Positions 16,500 through 25,692 are shown, numbered from the stretch's first letter. The stretch: DNA of 64,000 nucleotides from Rhodobacter sp. Har01 (GCF_020564565.1 NZ_JAJCTD010000003.1:1-64000), one strand, 5' to 3'. Program-made: numbers and translations. The notes: generated by a model from the letters alone, not told the origin.

Positions 16500-16801
16500 G
16501 ATCGCCGTCCGGTCCGGGCGGGTCTTTGTGCCGGCCGGACAGGGTGCGCGCTGACGTGATCGTTGCGCCGCGCGGTGCGGATTGCACTGTCCCGGCCTGT
16601 GGCGTCCGGGCGGGGTATCGGATGCGGTCGGACCAGATGACGGAACTTGTCATTCGACCACCCGGCCCTGTCGGGATTATACATCTCCCATAGCACGACC
16701 GGCCGGAAGCGGCCGCAGCCAAGACCCCGAAAACCAAGGTAAACCAACCGCCGGCGGGCCTGCGCCTGGCCGGGGCGTCTAGAGATTTGGGAGCAACGAC
16801 C
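16500..16801 (+). other. 302-nt spacer after telA
   Basis: No gene seen. It begins with a possible hairpin (GTCCGGTC 16507-16514 with GGCCGGAC 16533-16540) that could attenuate the telA transcript. An AT-richer patch around 16645-16692 (ATTATACATC) is the likeliest place for a promoter of the next gene, but I could not pair it with a good -35 box. A GGGAG site precedes the ATG at 16802. Confidence 0.4.
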
Positions 16802-17752
16802 ATGACCGACACCACCACCCGTCCTGCAGGCATCGGCGGCATCGACCTGTCCGGGATTGACGTCGCAGCCGCGATCTTCAAGGCCACCGGCGGCGGCTAC
16901 GGCGCGCCGGGCACCAACCAGCCGGCTTCCGAAGGCACCCTGTCGAACTCGTCCGACTGGCTGACGAACTGGGGCAACGGCACACTCGTCGACGCGTTCG
17001 ACTTCGACCAGCCGCCGCCTGCCGACCGCGACGCCCCGATCAAGCTTCTGGCCGAGCCCGAGGGCAGCCACCCGCTGATCGACCTGATGAAGGGCGACGA
17101 CCAGCCCGCCTTCACCAATGGCGGACCCGAGGGAAATGCCTGCGCCCCGGTCGTCGTCGGCGCAATCGTGATCATCGCCGCGGTCGCCGTGGCCGCCGCC
17201 TATCTGGGCGGGGCCTTCGACGACAAGAAGCCCGACGTCGAAAAGCCCAAGCCCGAGGGCGAGAAGGACCCCGAAACGGGCCTGACCATCTGGCAGAACG
17301 ACTACAGAGACCCCGACACCATGACCGACACGCTGCAATCGCCCGCCGAGATGATGGCCAGCCTTCTTGGCAAGGCCGGCGTGCAGGGTGTTGATCCCAC
17401 CTCGGTCGAGATCACCGATCTGCTTGGCCGGCTGTCGGACAACATGGGCAAGGTCACCGACCTGGTCGGTACCGTCACCGGCGCGGCGAAATCGGGCGAC
17501 ACCGGGATGTTCGAAAGCGCCACGGCCGAACTGATGAAACTGGCCGGGCTCGACGGGTTCGAGTTCGACTTCGGCACCCCGGCGCCACAGGACCTGATGG
17601 ACGGCGTGTTCGATGCCTTCGGGATTGCGGGCGGGCTGGACGGCGCCGCCTACAAGGAGGCCATGCACGACCCGGACTATCTGGTGACCATCACCGAAGC
17701 GACGACCGAGCTGTCTGCCTGGGTCAGCGCCTGGGGCGACGATTTCGCCTGA
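16802..17752 (+). CDS. Unrecognised acidic protein with one membrane helix
   Basis: 316 residues, no family recognised. Residues 1-112 are acidic and rich in Gly, Asp and Pro. A single hydrophobic helix lies at about 115-137 (VVVGAIVIIAAVAVAAAYLG). It is followed by a Lys/Glu/Pro stretch and a C-terminal half of about 150 residues with helical, acidic character and an FEFDFG motif. There is no N-terminal signal peptide, so the helix probably anchors it with long soluble parts on each side. GGGAG precedes the start. Position between telA and a DUF2927 lipoprotein gene suggests a role in the same envelope function. Confidence 0.6.
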   Translation: MTDTTTRPAGIGGIDLSGIDVAAAIFKATGGGYGAPGTNQPASEGTLSNSSDWLTNWGNGTLVDAFDFDQPPPADRDAPIKLLAEPEGSHPLIDLMKGDDQPAFTNGGPEGNACAPVVVGAIVIIAAVAVAAAYLGGAFDDKKPDVEKPKPEGEKDPETGLTIWQNDYRDPDTMTDTLQSPAEMMASLLGKAGVQGVDPTSVEITDLLGRLSDNMGKVTDLVGTVTGAAKSGDTGMFESATAELMKLAGLDGFEFDFGTPAPQDLMDGVFDAFGIAGGLDGAAYKEAMHDPDYLVTITEATTELSAWVSAWGDDFA

Positions 17753-17784
17753 CGGCCGGATCGGCGGCTCGTCTGACAGGTCGG

Positions 17785-17812
17785 GGCGGGCGGCGCACTG
17801 GCGCCGCCCGCC
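17785..17812 (+). terminator. Strong GC hairpin terminator
   Basis: GGCGGGCGGCGC (17785-17796) pairs perfectly over 12 bp with GCGCCGCCCGCC (17801-17812) around an ACTG loop, 32 nt past the stop of the acidic protein gene. There is no T-run, but the stem is very stable. Confidence 0.6.
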
Positions 17813-17860
17813 TCGGCCCGCTAGAGTGGCATCGAACGAACCACAGGACCGGACGCCAGC

Positions 17861-17911
17861 ATGCAGCCCTACCTCTGTCTCCTGCACGCCTGGCGCGGCG
17901 GTGCCGTCTGA
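17861..17911 (+). CDS. Possible 16-residue coupled leader peptide
   Basis: ATG at 17861 opens a frame encoding MQPYLCLLHAWRGGAV. It ends with TGA at 17909-17911, whose last base is the A of the next gene's ATG (TGATG). The ribosome binding site is weak (GGAC). It may only serve to bring ribosomes to the lipoprotein start, or may be a chance frame. Confidence 0.3.
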   Translation: MQPYLCLLHAWRGGAV

Positions 17912-18879
17912 TGCGCGGGCGCATTCCGGCCCGGAGCTTTCCGCTGACGGCGCGCCCGCTGGCCGCCGTTCTGGCCGCTGCACTGGCCCTGTCGGCCTGC
18001 GTCTCGCTTGTCCCGCCGCCGCCCGGCCCGGCGCCAGGGCCGGTGCCGGGGCCAGCCGCCCCGCAGCCGGAAACCGCGAAAAGTGCGGCCGCGCGGGCGT
18101 ATTTCGCCAAGGTGCAGGCCTCGCTTCTGTCGCAGGGCCTTCTGCGCACCGATGGCGGCGGGCCGGACACGCCCTTCACCGACCGGATGCTGGCCGAGAA
18201 CTTCCTGCGGATCGGGCTTTACGACGAGTATTCCCGCCTGGGCGGTGGTTTTGTGCGCGAAGAGGCCAGTTCCATCCTGCGGCGGTGGGAGATTCCGGTG
18301 CGCGTGGGCCTGCGCTTCGGCGCCTCGGTCCCGTCCGATCGCCGCGCCGCGGACCGCGCCCGCATCGGCTCGTATCTGGCCCGACTGTCGCGGACGACGG
18401 GTCACCCCATCGCCCTGGTGGACGGCGGCGCCAACTTCATCCTGCACATCGTGTCGGAAGACGAACGCGAGGCGCTGGGGCCCAGCCTGCAGGCCGACAT
18501 GCCCGGCCTTTCGGCCCGCGACATCGCCGATGTGACGCATATGCCGCGCACCACCTACTGCTTGGTCTATGCCCTGTCCGAGGGCAACACCGGCGCCTAC
18601 AGCCGCGCCGTGGCGGTGGTGCGGGCCGAACACCCCGACCTCTTGCGGCAATCCTGCTTTCACGAGGAAATCGCCCAGGGTCTTGGCCTGGCCAACGACA
18701 GCCCCGCCGCGCGGCCTTCGATCTTCAACGACGACGAGGAATTCGCCCTGCTGACGCGGCAGGACGAGCTGATGCTGAAGATGCTCTACGACCCCGCCCT
18801 GCGCCCCGGCATGAAGCTGACCGAGGCGCGGCCCATCGTCTTGTCGCTTGCCAACCGCCTGATCGGCGGGGATTCATGA
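17911..18879 (+). CDS. DUF2927 domain lipoprotein
   Basis: 322 residues. The signal peptide ends in the lipobox LALSAC, with Cys30 as the lipidated residue, and is followed by a proline-rich spacer. The DUF2927 domain covers about residues 60-300; it includes HMPRTTYCLVYALS, SCFHEEIAQGLGLANDS and FNDDEEFALLTRQDELMLKMLYDP. The HEExxQ-like HEEIAQGLGL is reminiscent of a zincin helix, but no protease activity is proven for this family. It probably faces the periplasm. SPFH and zinc-ribbon genes follow closely, so the three likely share a transcript. Confidence 0.85.
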   Translation: MRGRIPARSFPLTARPLAAVLAAALALSACVSLVPPPPGPAPGPVPGPAAPQPETAKSAAARAYFAKVQASLLSQGLLRTDGGGPDTPFTDRMLAENFLRIGLYDEYSRLGGGFVREEASSILRRWEIPVRVGLRFGASVPSDRRAADRARIGSYLARLSRTTGHPIALVDGGANFILHIVSEDEREALGPSLQADMPGLSARDIADVTHMPRTTYCLVYALSEGNTGAYSRAVAVVRAEHPDLLRQSCFHEEIAQGLGLANDSPAARPSIFNDDEEFALLTRQDELMLKMLYDPALRPGMKLTEARPIVLSLANRLIGGDS

Positions 18880-18909
18880 TCCCGCAACACGGCGGGAAAG
18901 GAGTGCACC

Positions 18910-20004
18910 ATGGTCTTCGATTTCCTCAAGGGCGAATTCATCGACGTCATCTCCTGGCTGGATGACACCCGCGACACCATGGTGTGGCGGTTCGACCGGC
19001 GCGGCCAGGCCATCAAGTACGGCGCCAAGCTGACGGTGCGCGAAGGCCAGTCGGCGGTGTTCATCCACGAAGGCCAGCTGGCCGATGTCTTCGGCCCCGG
19101 CCTTTACATGCTGGAAACCAACAACCTGCCGATCCTGACCACGCTGCAGCACTGGGACCACGGCTTTTCCAGCCCGTTCAAGTCCGAGGTCTATTTCGTC
19201 TCGACCACCCGCTTCAACGACCAGAAGTGGGGCACCAAGAACCCGATCATGGCGCGCGACCCGGAGTTCGGCCCGATCCGCCTGCGGGCCTTTGGCACCT
19301 ATGCGATGCGCGTCGGCGATCCGGGCAAGTTCATGACCGAGATCGTCGGCACCGATGGCGAGTTCACCGCCGACGAGATCAGCTTCCAGATCCGCAACAT
19401 CATTGTCCAGGCCACCAGCCAGGTGCTGGCCAGTTCGAAGATCCCGGTCCTGGACATGGCGGCGAACCTGGAACAGCTGGGTCGCATCATCGCCGACCAG
19501 ATCGGCCCCAAGGTCGCCGACTATGGTCTGACCATTCCGGAATTCTACATCGAGAACATCAGCCTGCCGGAAGAGGTGGAAAAGGCGCTGGACAAGCGCA
19601 GCTCGATCGGCGTGGTCGGCGACCTGACGAAATACATGCAGTTCAACGCCGCCGAAGGCATGGCCCAGCCGGGCGGCCTGGGCGGCGTGGTCGGCGCCGG
19701 GATGGCCGCCGGCATGGGCCTGGGGCTGGGTCAGGCGATCGGCCCCTGGGGGGCGGCGCCTGCCGGCCAGACCGCGCCGCCACCGCCACCGCCGCCCTCG
19801 ACCGGACGCACCTGGCACCTGGCCGTCGATGGCGAAACCAGGGGGCCTTATGCCGAGGCCGACCTTGCAGCGCTGGCCGCCAAAGGCACGCTGACGCCCG
19901 CCTCGCTGGTCTGGACGGCCGGGCAGGACGGCTGGAAGGCCGCCCAGCTGACCGAGCTGCGGCGCCTGCTCTCCGAGGTTCCCCCGCCGCCGCCTGCCCC
20001 CTGA
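18910..20004 (+). CDS. SPFH-domain protein with C-terminal GYF_2 domain
   Basis: 364 residues. An SPFH/band 7-like domain of the YdjI (virion core protein-like) type covers about 20-235, including LTVREGQSAVFIHEGQLADVFGPGLYMLETNN. A glycine-rich hydrophobic stretch (about 258-290) and a poly-proline linker lead to a C-terminal GYF_2/DUF4339 domain with WHLAVDGETRGPYAEADL. SPFH proteins scaffold membrane microdomains and the GYF_2 module binds proline-rich partners. This domain combination is often paired with a zinc-ribbon protein, as here 3 nt downstream. It lies 30 nt after the DUF2927 gene, with GGAAAGGAG before the start. Confidence 0.88.
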   Translation: MVFDFLKGEFIDVISWLDDTRDTMVWRFDRRGQAIKYGAKLTVREGQSAVFIHEGQLADVFGPGLYMLETNNLPILTTLQHWDHGFSSPFKSEVYFVSTTRFNDQKWGTKNPIMARDPEFGPIRLRAFGTYAMRVGDPGKFMTEIVGTDGEFTADEISFQIRNIIVQATSQVLASSKIPVLDMAANLEQLGRIIADQIGPKVADYGLTIPEFYIENISLPEEVEKALDKRSSIGVVGDLTKYMQFNAAEGMAQPGGLGGVVGAGMAAGMGLGLGQAIGPWGAAPAGQTAPPPPPPPSTGRTWHLAVDGETRGPYAEADLAALAAKGTLTPASLVWTAGQDGWKAAQLTELRRLLSEVPPPPPAP

Positions 20005-20007
20005 GCC

Positions 20008-21162
20008 ATGCCCCTGCCCCCGCCCGCGACCGGGACCGAACACCGCTGGCCCTGCGCCCAGTGCGGCGCGCAGCTACGCTTTGCGCCCGGCCAGACCGAG
20101 CTGGTCTGCGACCATTGCGGCCATGTCCAGACCATCCCGCAGGCCGGCGACCGCCGCCGCGCCCGCGCGCTGCACGAACATGACCTCGCCGCCGGCCTGC
20201 GCGACGACCTGCCGGTCTCGGCGATGCAGGACGTGCGCACCACCACCTGCACCTCCTGCGGCGCGCAGATCGAATTCCGCGCCGCGACCCATGCCACCCA
20301 GTGCCCGTTCTGCGCCTCGCCCGTGGCGCTGGACAGCGGTTCCCACCGGCTGGTCAAGCCGCAGGCGCTGGTGCCCTTCGCGCTGACCCAGGCCCAGGCC
20401 CGCGCGGCGCTGATCACCTGGCTTGGCAACCGCTGGTTCGCGCCGTCGACGCTGCTGGAATATGCCCGCAAGGGCCGCGCGATGGACGGCATCTATGTGC
20501 CGTTCTGGACCTTCGACGCGGCCACGCAGTCGGACTACAGCGGCCAGCGCGGCGAGCATTACTACGAGACCGAGATGGTTCGCGTCACCGTGAACGGCCG
20601 CAGCCAGATGCAACCGCGCCAGGTGCGCAAGACCCGCTGGTATGCCGCCTCGGGCCATGTCGCGCGCGACTTCGACGATGTGCTGGTGATGGGCTCGGCC
20701 AGCCTGCCGGCCCGACTGGGCAACGAGCTGACGCCCTGGGACCTGTCGGCGCTGGTGCCCTATGACCCGGATTTCCTGGCCGGTTTCACCGCCGAGGGCT
20801 ACACCGTCGCGCTGACCGAGGCCGATGCCGCCGCGAAGGCACAGATGGCCACGGTGATCGAGCGCGACGTCCGCCGCGACATCGGCGGCGACGAACAGCG
20901 GGTGCACTCGGTCGACACGCGGTTCTCGGACGAGACCTTCAAGCACATCCTGCTGCCGGTCTGGATGGCGGCCTACAAGTACAACGGCAAGAGCTTCCGC
21001 TTTCTGGTCAACGGCCAGACCGGCGAGGTGCAGGGCGAACGGCCCTGGTCGGCCTGGAAGATCGCCTTCGCTGTGCTGCTGGTGGCGCTGCTGGCCCTTG
21101 GCGCGGTCTACCTGAACGACCCCGCCAACCTGGGCCTGCCACGGCCGGACTGGATGAACTGA
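20008..21162 (+). CDS. TFIIB-type zinc-ribbon protein with C-terminal membrane helix
   Basis: 384 residues. Two zinc ribbons are clear: Cys16-Cys19 with Cys34-Cys37, and Cys81-Cys84 with Cys99-Cys102. The middle part has a conserved GIYVPFWTFDA segment and a long beta-rich region. A helix at about 348-368 (WKIAFAVLLVALLALGAVYL) anchors the C-terminus. It starts 3 nt after the SPFH gene, so the two are co-translated partners. No enzymatic motif is seen; the likely role is an assembly or binding partner of the SPFH scaffold. A double-hairpin repeat follows the stop. Confidence 0.82.
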   Translation: MPLPPPATGTEHRWPCAQCGAQLRFAPGQTELVCDHCGHVQTIPQAGDRRRARALHEHDLAAGLRDDLPVSAMQDVRTTTCTSCGAQIEFRAATHATQCPFCASPVALDSGSHRLVKPQALVPFALTQAQARAALITWLGNRWFAPSTLLEYARKGRAMDGIYVPFWTFDAATQSDYSGQRGEHYYETEMVRVTVNGRSQMQPRQVRKTRWYAASGHVARDFDDVLVMGSASLPARLGNELTPWDLSALVPYDPDFLAGFTAEGYTVALTEADAAAKAQMATVIERDVRRDIGGDEQRVHSVDTRFSDETFKHILLPVWMAAYKYNGKSFRFLVNGQTGEVQGERPWSAWKIAFAVLLVALLALGAVYLNDPANLGLPRPDWMN

Positions 21163-21172
21163 CGCCGGGAAG

Positions 21173-21220
21173 CGGAATTCGAAGTCGAATTCCGTGCACG
21201 ATTTCCGAAGTCGGAAATCG
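21173..21220. repeat. 48-nt double-hairpin repeat, copy 2
   Basis: CGGAATTCG-AAGT-CGAATTCCG and CGATTTCCGA-AG-TCGGAAATCG, 10 nt after the zinc-ribbon stop codon. It differs from copy 1 at three positions, two of which are the central dinucleotide of the second hairpin (AG here, CT there). Likely acts at the end of the transcript. Confidence 0.85.
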
Positions 21221-21266
21221 GCTGCCTGGCGCCACCCGCGCGCCCGCAACGAACCAAGGGAATGCC

Positions 21267-22562
21267 ATGCAGACCGACTGGGAAACCGACGCCATCATCG
21301 ACCGGCGCGACGCCTTCTACGCCGCCTCGCAGCGCGCCTTCATGCCCTACCGGTCGCCGCTGATCTTTCAACGCGGCGAGATGCAGTATCTGTGGGACGA
21401 GACAGGCCGGAAATACACCGACCTTCTGGGCATGAATGTCTGCATCTCGGTCGGCCATGCGCACCCCCGGGTGAATGCGGCGGTGAAAGCGCAGATCGAC
21501 GAAATGCAGCATTGCACGACGATGTTCTACCACCCCGTGCCCGCGCATTTCGCCGAAGAGCTGGTGGCCAGGATGCCCGCAGGGCATGACTGGGTGGTGC
21601 ATTTCACCGTCTCGGGGACCGAGGCCGTGGACCTGGCCCTGGTCATGGCCCAGGCCCACACCCGCAACATCGACATGCTGGCCTTCCGCAACGCCTATCA
21701 CGGCGCCACCATCGGGGCGCAGTCGCTGACCGGGATTTCCGGCTTTCGCCACGACATGCCGCTGTTGGGCGGCATCCACCACATCGCCAACCCCGACCCC
21801 TACCGCGGCATCTTCGGCGACGACACCGGCGCCTATCTGGACGAGATCGACCGCACCATCGCCCATTCCACCAACGGCCGTCTGGCCGGCTTCATCTTCG
21901 AGGCGATCCAGGGTTACGGCGGCATCGTCGAGGTGCCGCCGGGCTACCTGAAGGCCGCCGCCGAGAAGGTCCGCGCCCGCGGCGGGGTGCTGATCGCCGA
22001 TGAGGTGCAGTCGGGCTTCGGCCGCACCGGCAGCCATTTCTGGGGCTTCCAGGCGCATGACGTGGTGCCGGAAATCGTCGTCATGGCCAAGGGCATCGGC
22101 AACGGCTTTCCCCTGGCCGCCGTGGTGGCGCAGCGGCACGTGGCCGAATCCCTTGCCGGCAAGTTCTTCTTCAACACCTACGGCGCCAGCCCGATGTCCT
22201 GCGCCGCCGGCCGGGCGGTGTTGCAGGTGATTCAGGAAGACGGGTTGCAGGCGAACGCCGCCCGCGTCGGCGCCGGCCTGCGCGCCATCCTCGACCGGCT
22301 GCACCAGCGCCACGAGGTGGTGGGAGATGTGCGCGGCCGCGGGCTGATGCAGGCGATCGAGCTGGTGACGGATCGGCGCACGAAAACCCCGGCGACCGAG
22401 ATCACCGCGCAGGTCTTCGAGCGCACCCGCGAGGCGGGCCTTGTGGTGTCGAAATCCGGTGCAAACCGCAACATCCTGCGGATGGTGCCGCCGATGTGCC
22501 TGTCTCAGGACGACCTGCCGCGGATCGAGGCGGCGCTGGAGGCCAGTTTCAAGGGCTTCTGA
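21267..22562 (+). CDS. Class III aminotransferase, AGXT2/alanine-glyoxylate type
   Basis: 431 residues, PLP fold type I. Features include FTVSGTEAVDLALVMAQAHT near residue 110, GVLIADEVQSGFGRTG near 240 with the PLP-ring aspartate, and MAKGIGNGFPLAAV near 275 with the catalytic lysine. The best guess is a transaminase of the AGXT2-like group, which moves amino groups between alanine or beta-amino acids and glyoxylate or pyruvate. Substrate cannot be read from sequence. AAGGGAATGCC precedes the ATG. It stands alone on its strand between the repeat and a convergent GNAT gene. Confidence 0.85.
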   Translation: MQTDWETDAIIDRRDAFYAASQRAFMPYRSPLIFQRGEMQYLWDETGRKYTDLLGMNVCISVGHAHPRVNAAVKAQIDEMQHCTTMFYHPVPAHFAEELVARMPAGHDWVVHFTVSGTEAVDLALVMAQAHTRNIDMLAFRNAYHGATIGAQSLTGISGFRHDMPLLGGIHHIANPDPYRGIFGDDTGAYLDEIDRTIAHSTNGRLAGFIFEAIQGYGGIVEVPPGYLKAAAEKVRARGGVLIADEVQSGFGRTGSHFWGFQAHDVVPEIVVMAKGIGNGFPLAAVVAQRHVAESLAGKFFFNTYGASPMSCAAGRAVLQVIQEDGLQANAARVGAGLRAILDRLHQRHEVVGDVRGRGLMQAIELVTDRRTKTPATEITAQVFERTREAGLVVSKSGANRNILRMVPPMCLSQDDLPRIEAALEASFKGF

Positions 22563-22574
22563 CCGCGCCGCGCC

Positions 22575-23291
22575 TCAGGTCTCCAGCTCGGGATCGCCAC
22601 CCGCACGGACCAGCCGCGTCAGGTCGGACAGGCGTTCGCGCTGGCGGCCCCTGGCGTCGAAATTGGCCGGTGCCAGCCAGGCCGCGAAGGCCTCGGTCAA
22701 GGCCGGCCATTCGCTGTCGATCACCGAGAACCAGGCCGTGTCGCGGTTGCGCCCCTTGACCACCAGGTGCTGCCGGAACACGCCTTCGAAGCTGAAGCCC
22801 AGCCGTTGCGCCGCCCGCCGCGAGGCCAGGTTCAGCGCGTTGCACTTCCATTCATAGCGGCGGTATCCGGCGCCGAAGGCCCAGCCCATCATCAGCCACA
22901 TCGCCTCGGTCGCCGCCACCCCGCGCTGCATCTCGGGCGCAATGCAGATGTGCCCCACCTCGATCGACCCGGCCTCGGGGGCGATCCGCAGATAGCTGGC
23001 GATACCGCCGCAATGCCCCGTGGCCCGGTCGCGCAGCACCCAGAACCGCGGATCATCACCCGCCTCGCGCTCCTTGGCCCAGCGGTGATAGGCGCCAGAG
23101 GAGACGAACGGCCCGTAGGGCATGTAGTCCCACAGCCGGTCATGCCCGTTGAAGGCCCGGTGCAGGTCGGCGGCATGGATATCAGCCGACAGCGGTTCCA
23201 GCCGCACCACCCGGCCTTCCAGCGGCTCGTGCCCCGGTCGCGGCGGTGGCGTCCAGTCGGGCACCGGCGCGCCAAGTCTTGCCTCGTCCAA
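22575..23291 (-). CDS. GNAT-family N-acetyltransferase (RimJ/RimL type)
   Basis: About 238 residues. The acetyl-CoA fold covers 20-200: VRLEPLSADIHAADLHRAF, then IEVGHICIAPEMQRGVAATEA with the pyrophosphate-binding loop, and NLASRRAAQRLGFSFEGVFR. This resembles the branch that acetylates small molecules or protein N-termini; the substrate is unknown. No ATG is available near the N-terminus. The TTG at 23291 follows AGGGGGCTGAGG and gives MDEARLGAPVPDW; another TTG lies at 23321. The start is therefore uncertain. Confidence 0.8.
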   Translation of the reverse strand: MDEARLGAPVPDWTPPPRPGHEPLEGRVVRLEPLSADIHAADLHRAFNGHDRLWDYMPYGPFVSSGAYHRWAKEREAGDDPRFWVLRDRATGHCGGIASYLRIAPEAGSIEVGHICIAPEMQRGVAATEAMWLMMGWAFGAGYRRYEWKCNALNLASRRAAQRLGFSFEGVFRQHLVVKGRNRDTAWFSVIDSEWPALTEAFAAWLAPANFDARGRQRERLSDLTRLVRAGGDPELET

Positions 23292-23351
23292 CCTCAGCCC
23301 CCTGCCTGTCCTTCGCGCCAAGGCTACGCCGCGCCCTTGCGCGCCACAAGA

Positions 23352-23825
23352 TCAGTCCTCGAACCGGAAGTCGGCCGGATAGCTGTGAAAACCGTCGAAA
23401 TCCGCCTTGCCCAGCGGCACGCCCACGGCGCGCAGGGCAGCATAGCCCATGGTGATGTGGAAGAAGAAGTTCGGCAATCCGTAGAGGAACAGGAACTCGG
23501 CCCCGGTCTGCTCGATCTCGGCAAAGCCGGCGCGGTGGCGGATGATCCGCTCTTCCGCGCCTTCGAACTCGGCCGGCTTCATGGCGCCCAAGAGCGCCCG
23601 CGCCACCGCCAGCCTTGGCCCCAGCGCCTGCGGCAGGTCGGGCACCTCGCGCCCGGCCAGCGGGCAGGCGATCCGCAGCGCATACCCCGCTGCCACGCCG
23701 AACTGCCGCCGGGCGGGAAAGGCATCGGCCAGCCGCGCATCCAGCGCGTCGGGCCCCGCCACTGCCACCATGTCCGCGATGCGCGACAGATAGTGGCGAA
23801 AGACGGGGACCGAGGCCTGATACAT
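23352..23825 (-). CDS. DUF1993 family protein
   Basis: 157 residues starting [20 protein letters not shown], the typical opening of DUF1993 proteins, which share a four-helix DinB-like fold. It ends with the conserved YGLPNFFFHITMGYAALRAVGVPLGKADF. Function is unknown; DinB-like relatives are metal-binding or thiol-dependent enzymes. Its ATG overlaps the aspS stop by one base (TGATG), so it is co-translated from the aspS mRNA. Confidence 0.87.
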   Translation of the reverse strand: MYQASVPVFRHYLSRIADMVAVAGPDALDARLADAFPARRQFGVAAGYALRIACPLAGREVPDLPQALGPRLAVARALLGAMKPAEFEGAEERIIRHRAGFAEIEQTGAEFLFLYGLPNFFFHITMGYAALRAVGVPLGKADFDGFHSYPADFRFED

Positions 23826-25606
23826 CAGCTTTCCTTCGGAACCACCCGCAGCCGCAATTCGCGCAACTGCTCGTTCAACGGCTCGGAAGGCGCGCCCATC
23901 AGCAGGTCTTCGGCGCGCTGGTTCATCGGGAACATGATGACCTCGCGGATGTTGGTGGTATCGGCCAGCAGCATCACCAGCCGGTCGATGCCGGCAGCAC
24001 AGCCCCCGTGCGGCGGCGCGCCATACTTGAACGCCTTGACCATGCCGCCGAAGCGCTTTTCCACCTCGCCGGCCGGATAGCCTGCCAGCTCGAAGGCCTT
24101 GAACATGATCTCCGGCTTGTGGTTGCGGATCGCGCCCGAAATCACCTCATAGCCGTTGCAGGCCAGATCATACTGATAGCCCAGCACGTCCAGCGGGTTG
24201 CCGTTCAGGGCGTCCATCCCACCCTGCGGCATCGAGAACGGGTTGTGCGAAAAGTCGATCTTGCCCTCGTCGTCCTTCTCGTACATCGGGAAATCGACGA
24301 TCCAGGCAAAGCGGAAACTGTCGGTCTCGGTCAACCCCAACTCCCGCCCGATCTCGTTGCGCGCCTTCGCCGCCACCGGCTGGAACGCCTCGGCCTTTCC
24401 CGCCAGGAAGAACACGGCATCGCCTTCCTTCAGGCCCAGTTCCCCCCGGATCGCCTCGGTCCGCTCCGGCCCGATGGCCTTGGCGATGGGGCCGGCGGCC
24501 TCGGTCGTTCCATCCTCGGCCTTGCGCCAGAAGATGTACCCCATCCCCGGCAGGCCTTCCTTCTGGGCAAAGGCGTTCATCCGGTCGGCGAACTTGCGGC
24601 TGCCGCCCCCCGGCGCCGGAATGGCCCGCACCTCGGTGCCCTCGTTTTCCAGCAGGCTGGCGAAGATGGCAAAGCCCGAGCCGCGGAAATGCTCGCTGAC
24701 GTCGCTCATCCGGATCGGGTTGCGCAGGTCCGGCTTGTCGTTGCCATACCACAACAGCGAATCCTTGTAGGCAATCCGCGGCCAGTCAGCATGCACCTTC
24801 CGGCCGCCCGCGAAATGCTCGAACAGCCCCTGCAACACCGGCTGCACGGCGGCAAAGACGTCGTCCTGGGTGACGAAACTCATCTCCACATCCAGCTGGT
24901 AGAAGTCGGTGGGGGAACGGTCCGCCCGCGGGTCCTCGTCGCGGAAACACGGTGCGATCTGGAAATAGCGGTCGAACCCCGCCACCATGATCAGCTGCTT
25001 GAACTGCTGCGGCGCCTGCGGCAGGGCATAGAACTTGCCCGGATGCAACCGGCTCGGCACTAGGAAGTCGCGCGCCCCCTCGGGGCTCGAGGCCGTGATG
25101 ATCGGCGTCTGGAACTCGGTGAAGCCCTTGTCCCACATCGCCTGCCGCAGCCAGCGCACGACGTTCGACCGCAGCATCATGTTGGCGTGCATGCTGTCGC
25201 GGCGCAGGTCCAGAAAGCGATAGGTCAGCCGGGTTTCCTCGGGGTATTCGGTGTCGCCGAAGACCGGCAGCGGCAGCTCGTCCGAGGCGCCCAGCACCTC
25301 GACCCCGGTGACATAGACCTCGATCTCGCCGGTCGGGATCTTGGGGTTCACCAGTGCGGCATCGCGCGCCTTCACCCGGCCGTCGATGCGCACCACCCAC
25401 TCCGCCCGCACCTTCTCCAGCGCCGCAAAGGCGGCACTGTCGCCATCGCACAACACCTGGGTGATGCCGTAGTGGTCGCGCAGGTCGATGAACAAGACGC
25501 CACCATGGTCGCGCACCCGGTGCACCCAGCCCGCCAGCCGGACGGTCTGGCCGACATCGGCCTTGCTCAGGCCCGCACAGGTGTGGCTGCGATAGGCATG
25601 CATCAT
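23825..25606 (-). CDS. aspS: Aspartyl-tRNA synthetase
   Basis: 593 residues, the usual bacterial length. The N-terminal OB-fold anticodon domain ([22 protein letters not shown]) spans about 20-105 and the class II catalytic core follows, with [10 protein letters not shown] (motif 2) and the bacterial GAD insertion in the middle. Motif 3, [13 protein letters not shown], lies near 540. It charges tRNA-Asp; with GatCAB in the same genome it may also form Asp-tRNA(Asn). AAGGGG lies 4-5 nt before ATG 25606. The downstream DUF1993 gene is translated in overlap. Confidence 0.97.
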   Translation of the reverse strand: MMHAYRSHTCAGLSKADVGQTVRLAGWVHRVRDHGGVLFIDLRDHYGITQVLCDGDSAAFAALEKVRAEWVVRIDGRVKARDAALVNPKIPTGEIEVYVTGVEVLGASDELPLPVFGDTEYPEETRLTYRFLDLRRDSMHANMMLRSNVVRWLRQAMWDKGFTEFQTPIITASSPEGARDFLVPSRLHPGKFYALPQAPQQFKQLIMVAGFDRYFQIAPCFRDEDPRADRSPTDFYQLDVEMSFVTQDDVFAAVQPVLQGLFEHFAGGRKVHADWPRIAYKDSLLWYGNDKPDLRNPIRMSDVSEHFRGSGFAIFASLLENEGTEVRAIPAPGGGSRKFADRMNAFAQKEGLPGMGYIFWRKAEDGTTEAAGPIAKAIGPERTEAIRGELGLKEGDAVFFLAGKAEAFQPVAAKARNEIGRELGLTETDSFRFAWIVDFPMYEKDDEGKIDFSHNPFSMPQGGMDALNGNPLDVLGYQYDLACNGYEVISGAIRNHKPEIMFKAFELAGYPAGEVEKRFGGMVKAFKYGAPPHGGCAAGIDRLVMLLADTTNIREVIMFPMNQRAEDLLMGAPSEPLNEQLRELRLRVVPKES

Positions 25607-25692
25607 CGTTCCCCTTTCCAAGGGCAGAAATTCCATCGCGCCGATACACCGCGCCCGGCCCCCCAAGTCAACCCCGCCGCCCCCCGCCCCGG

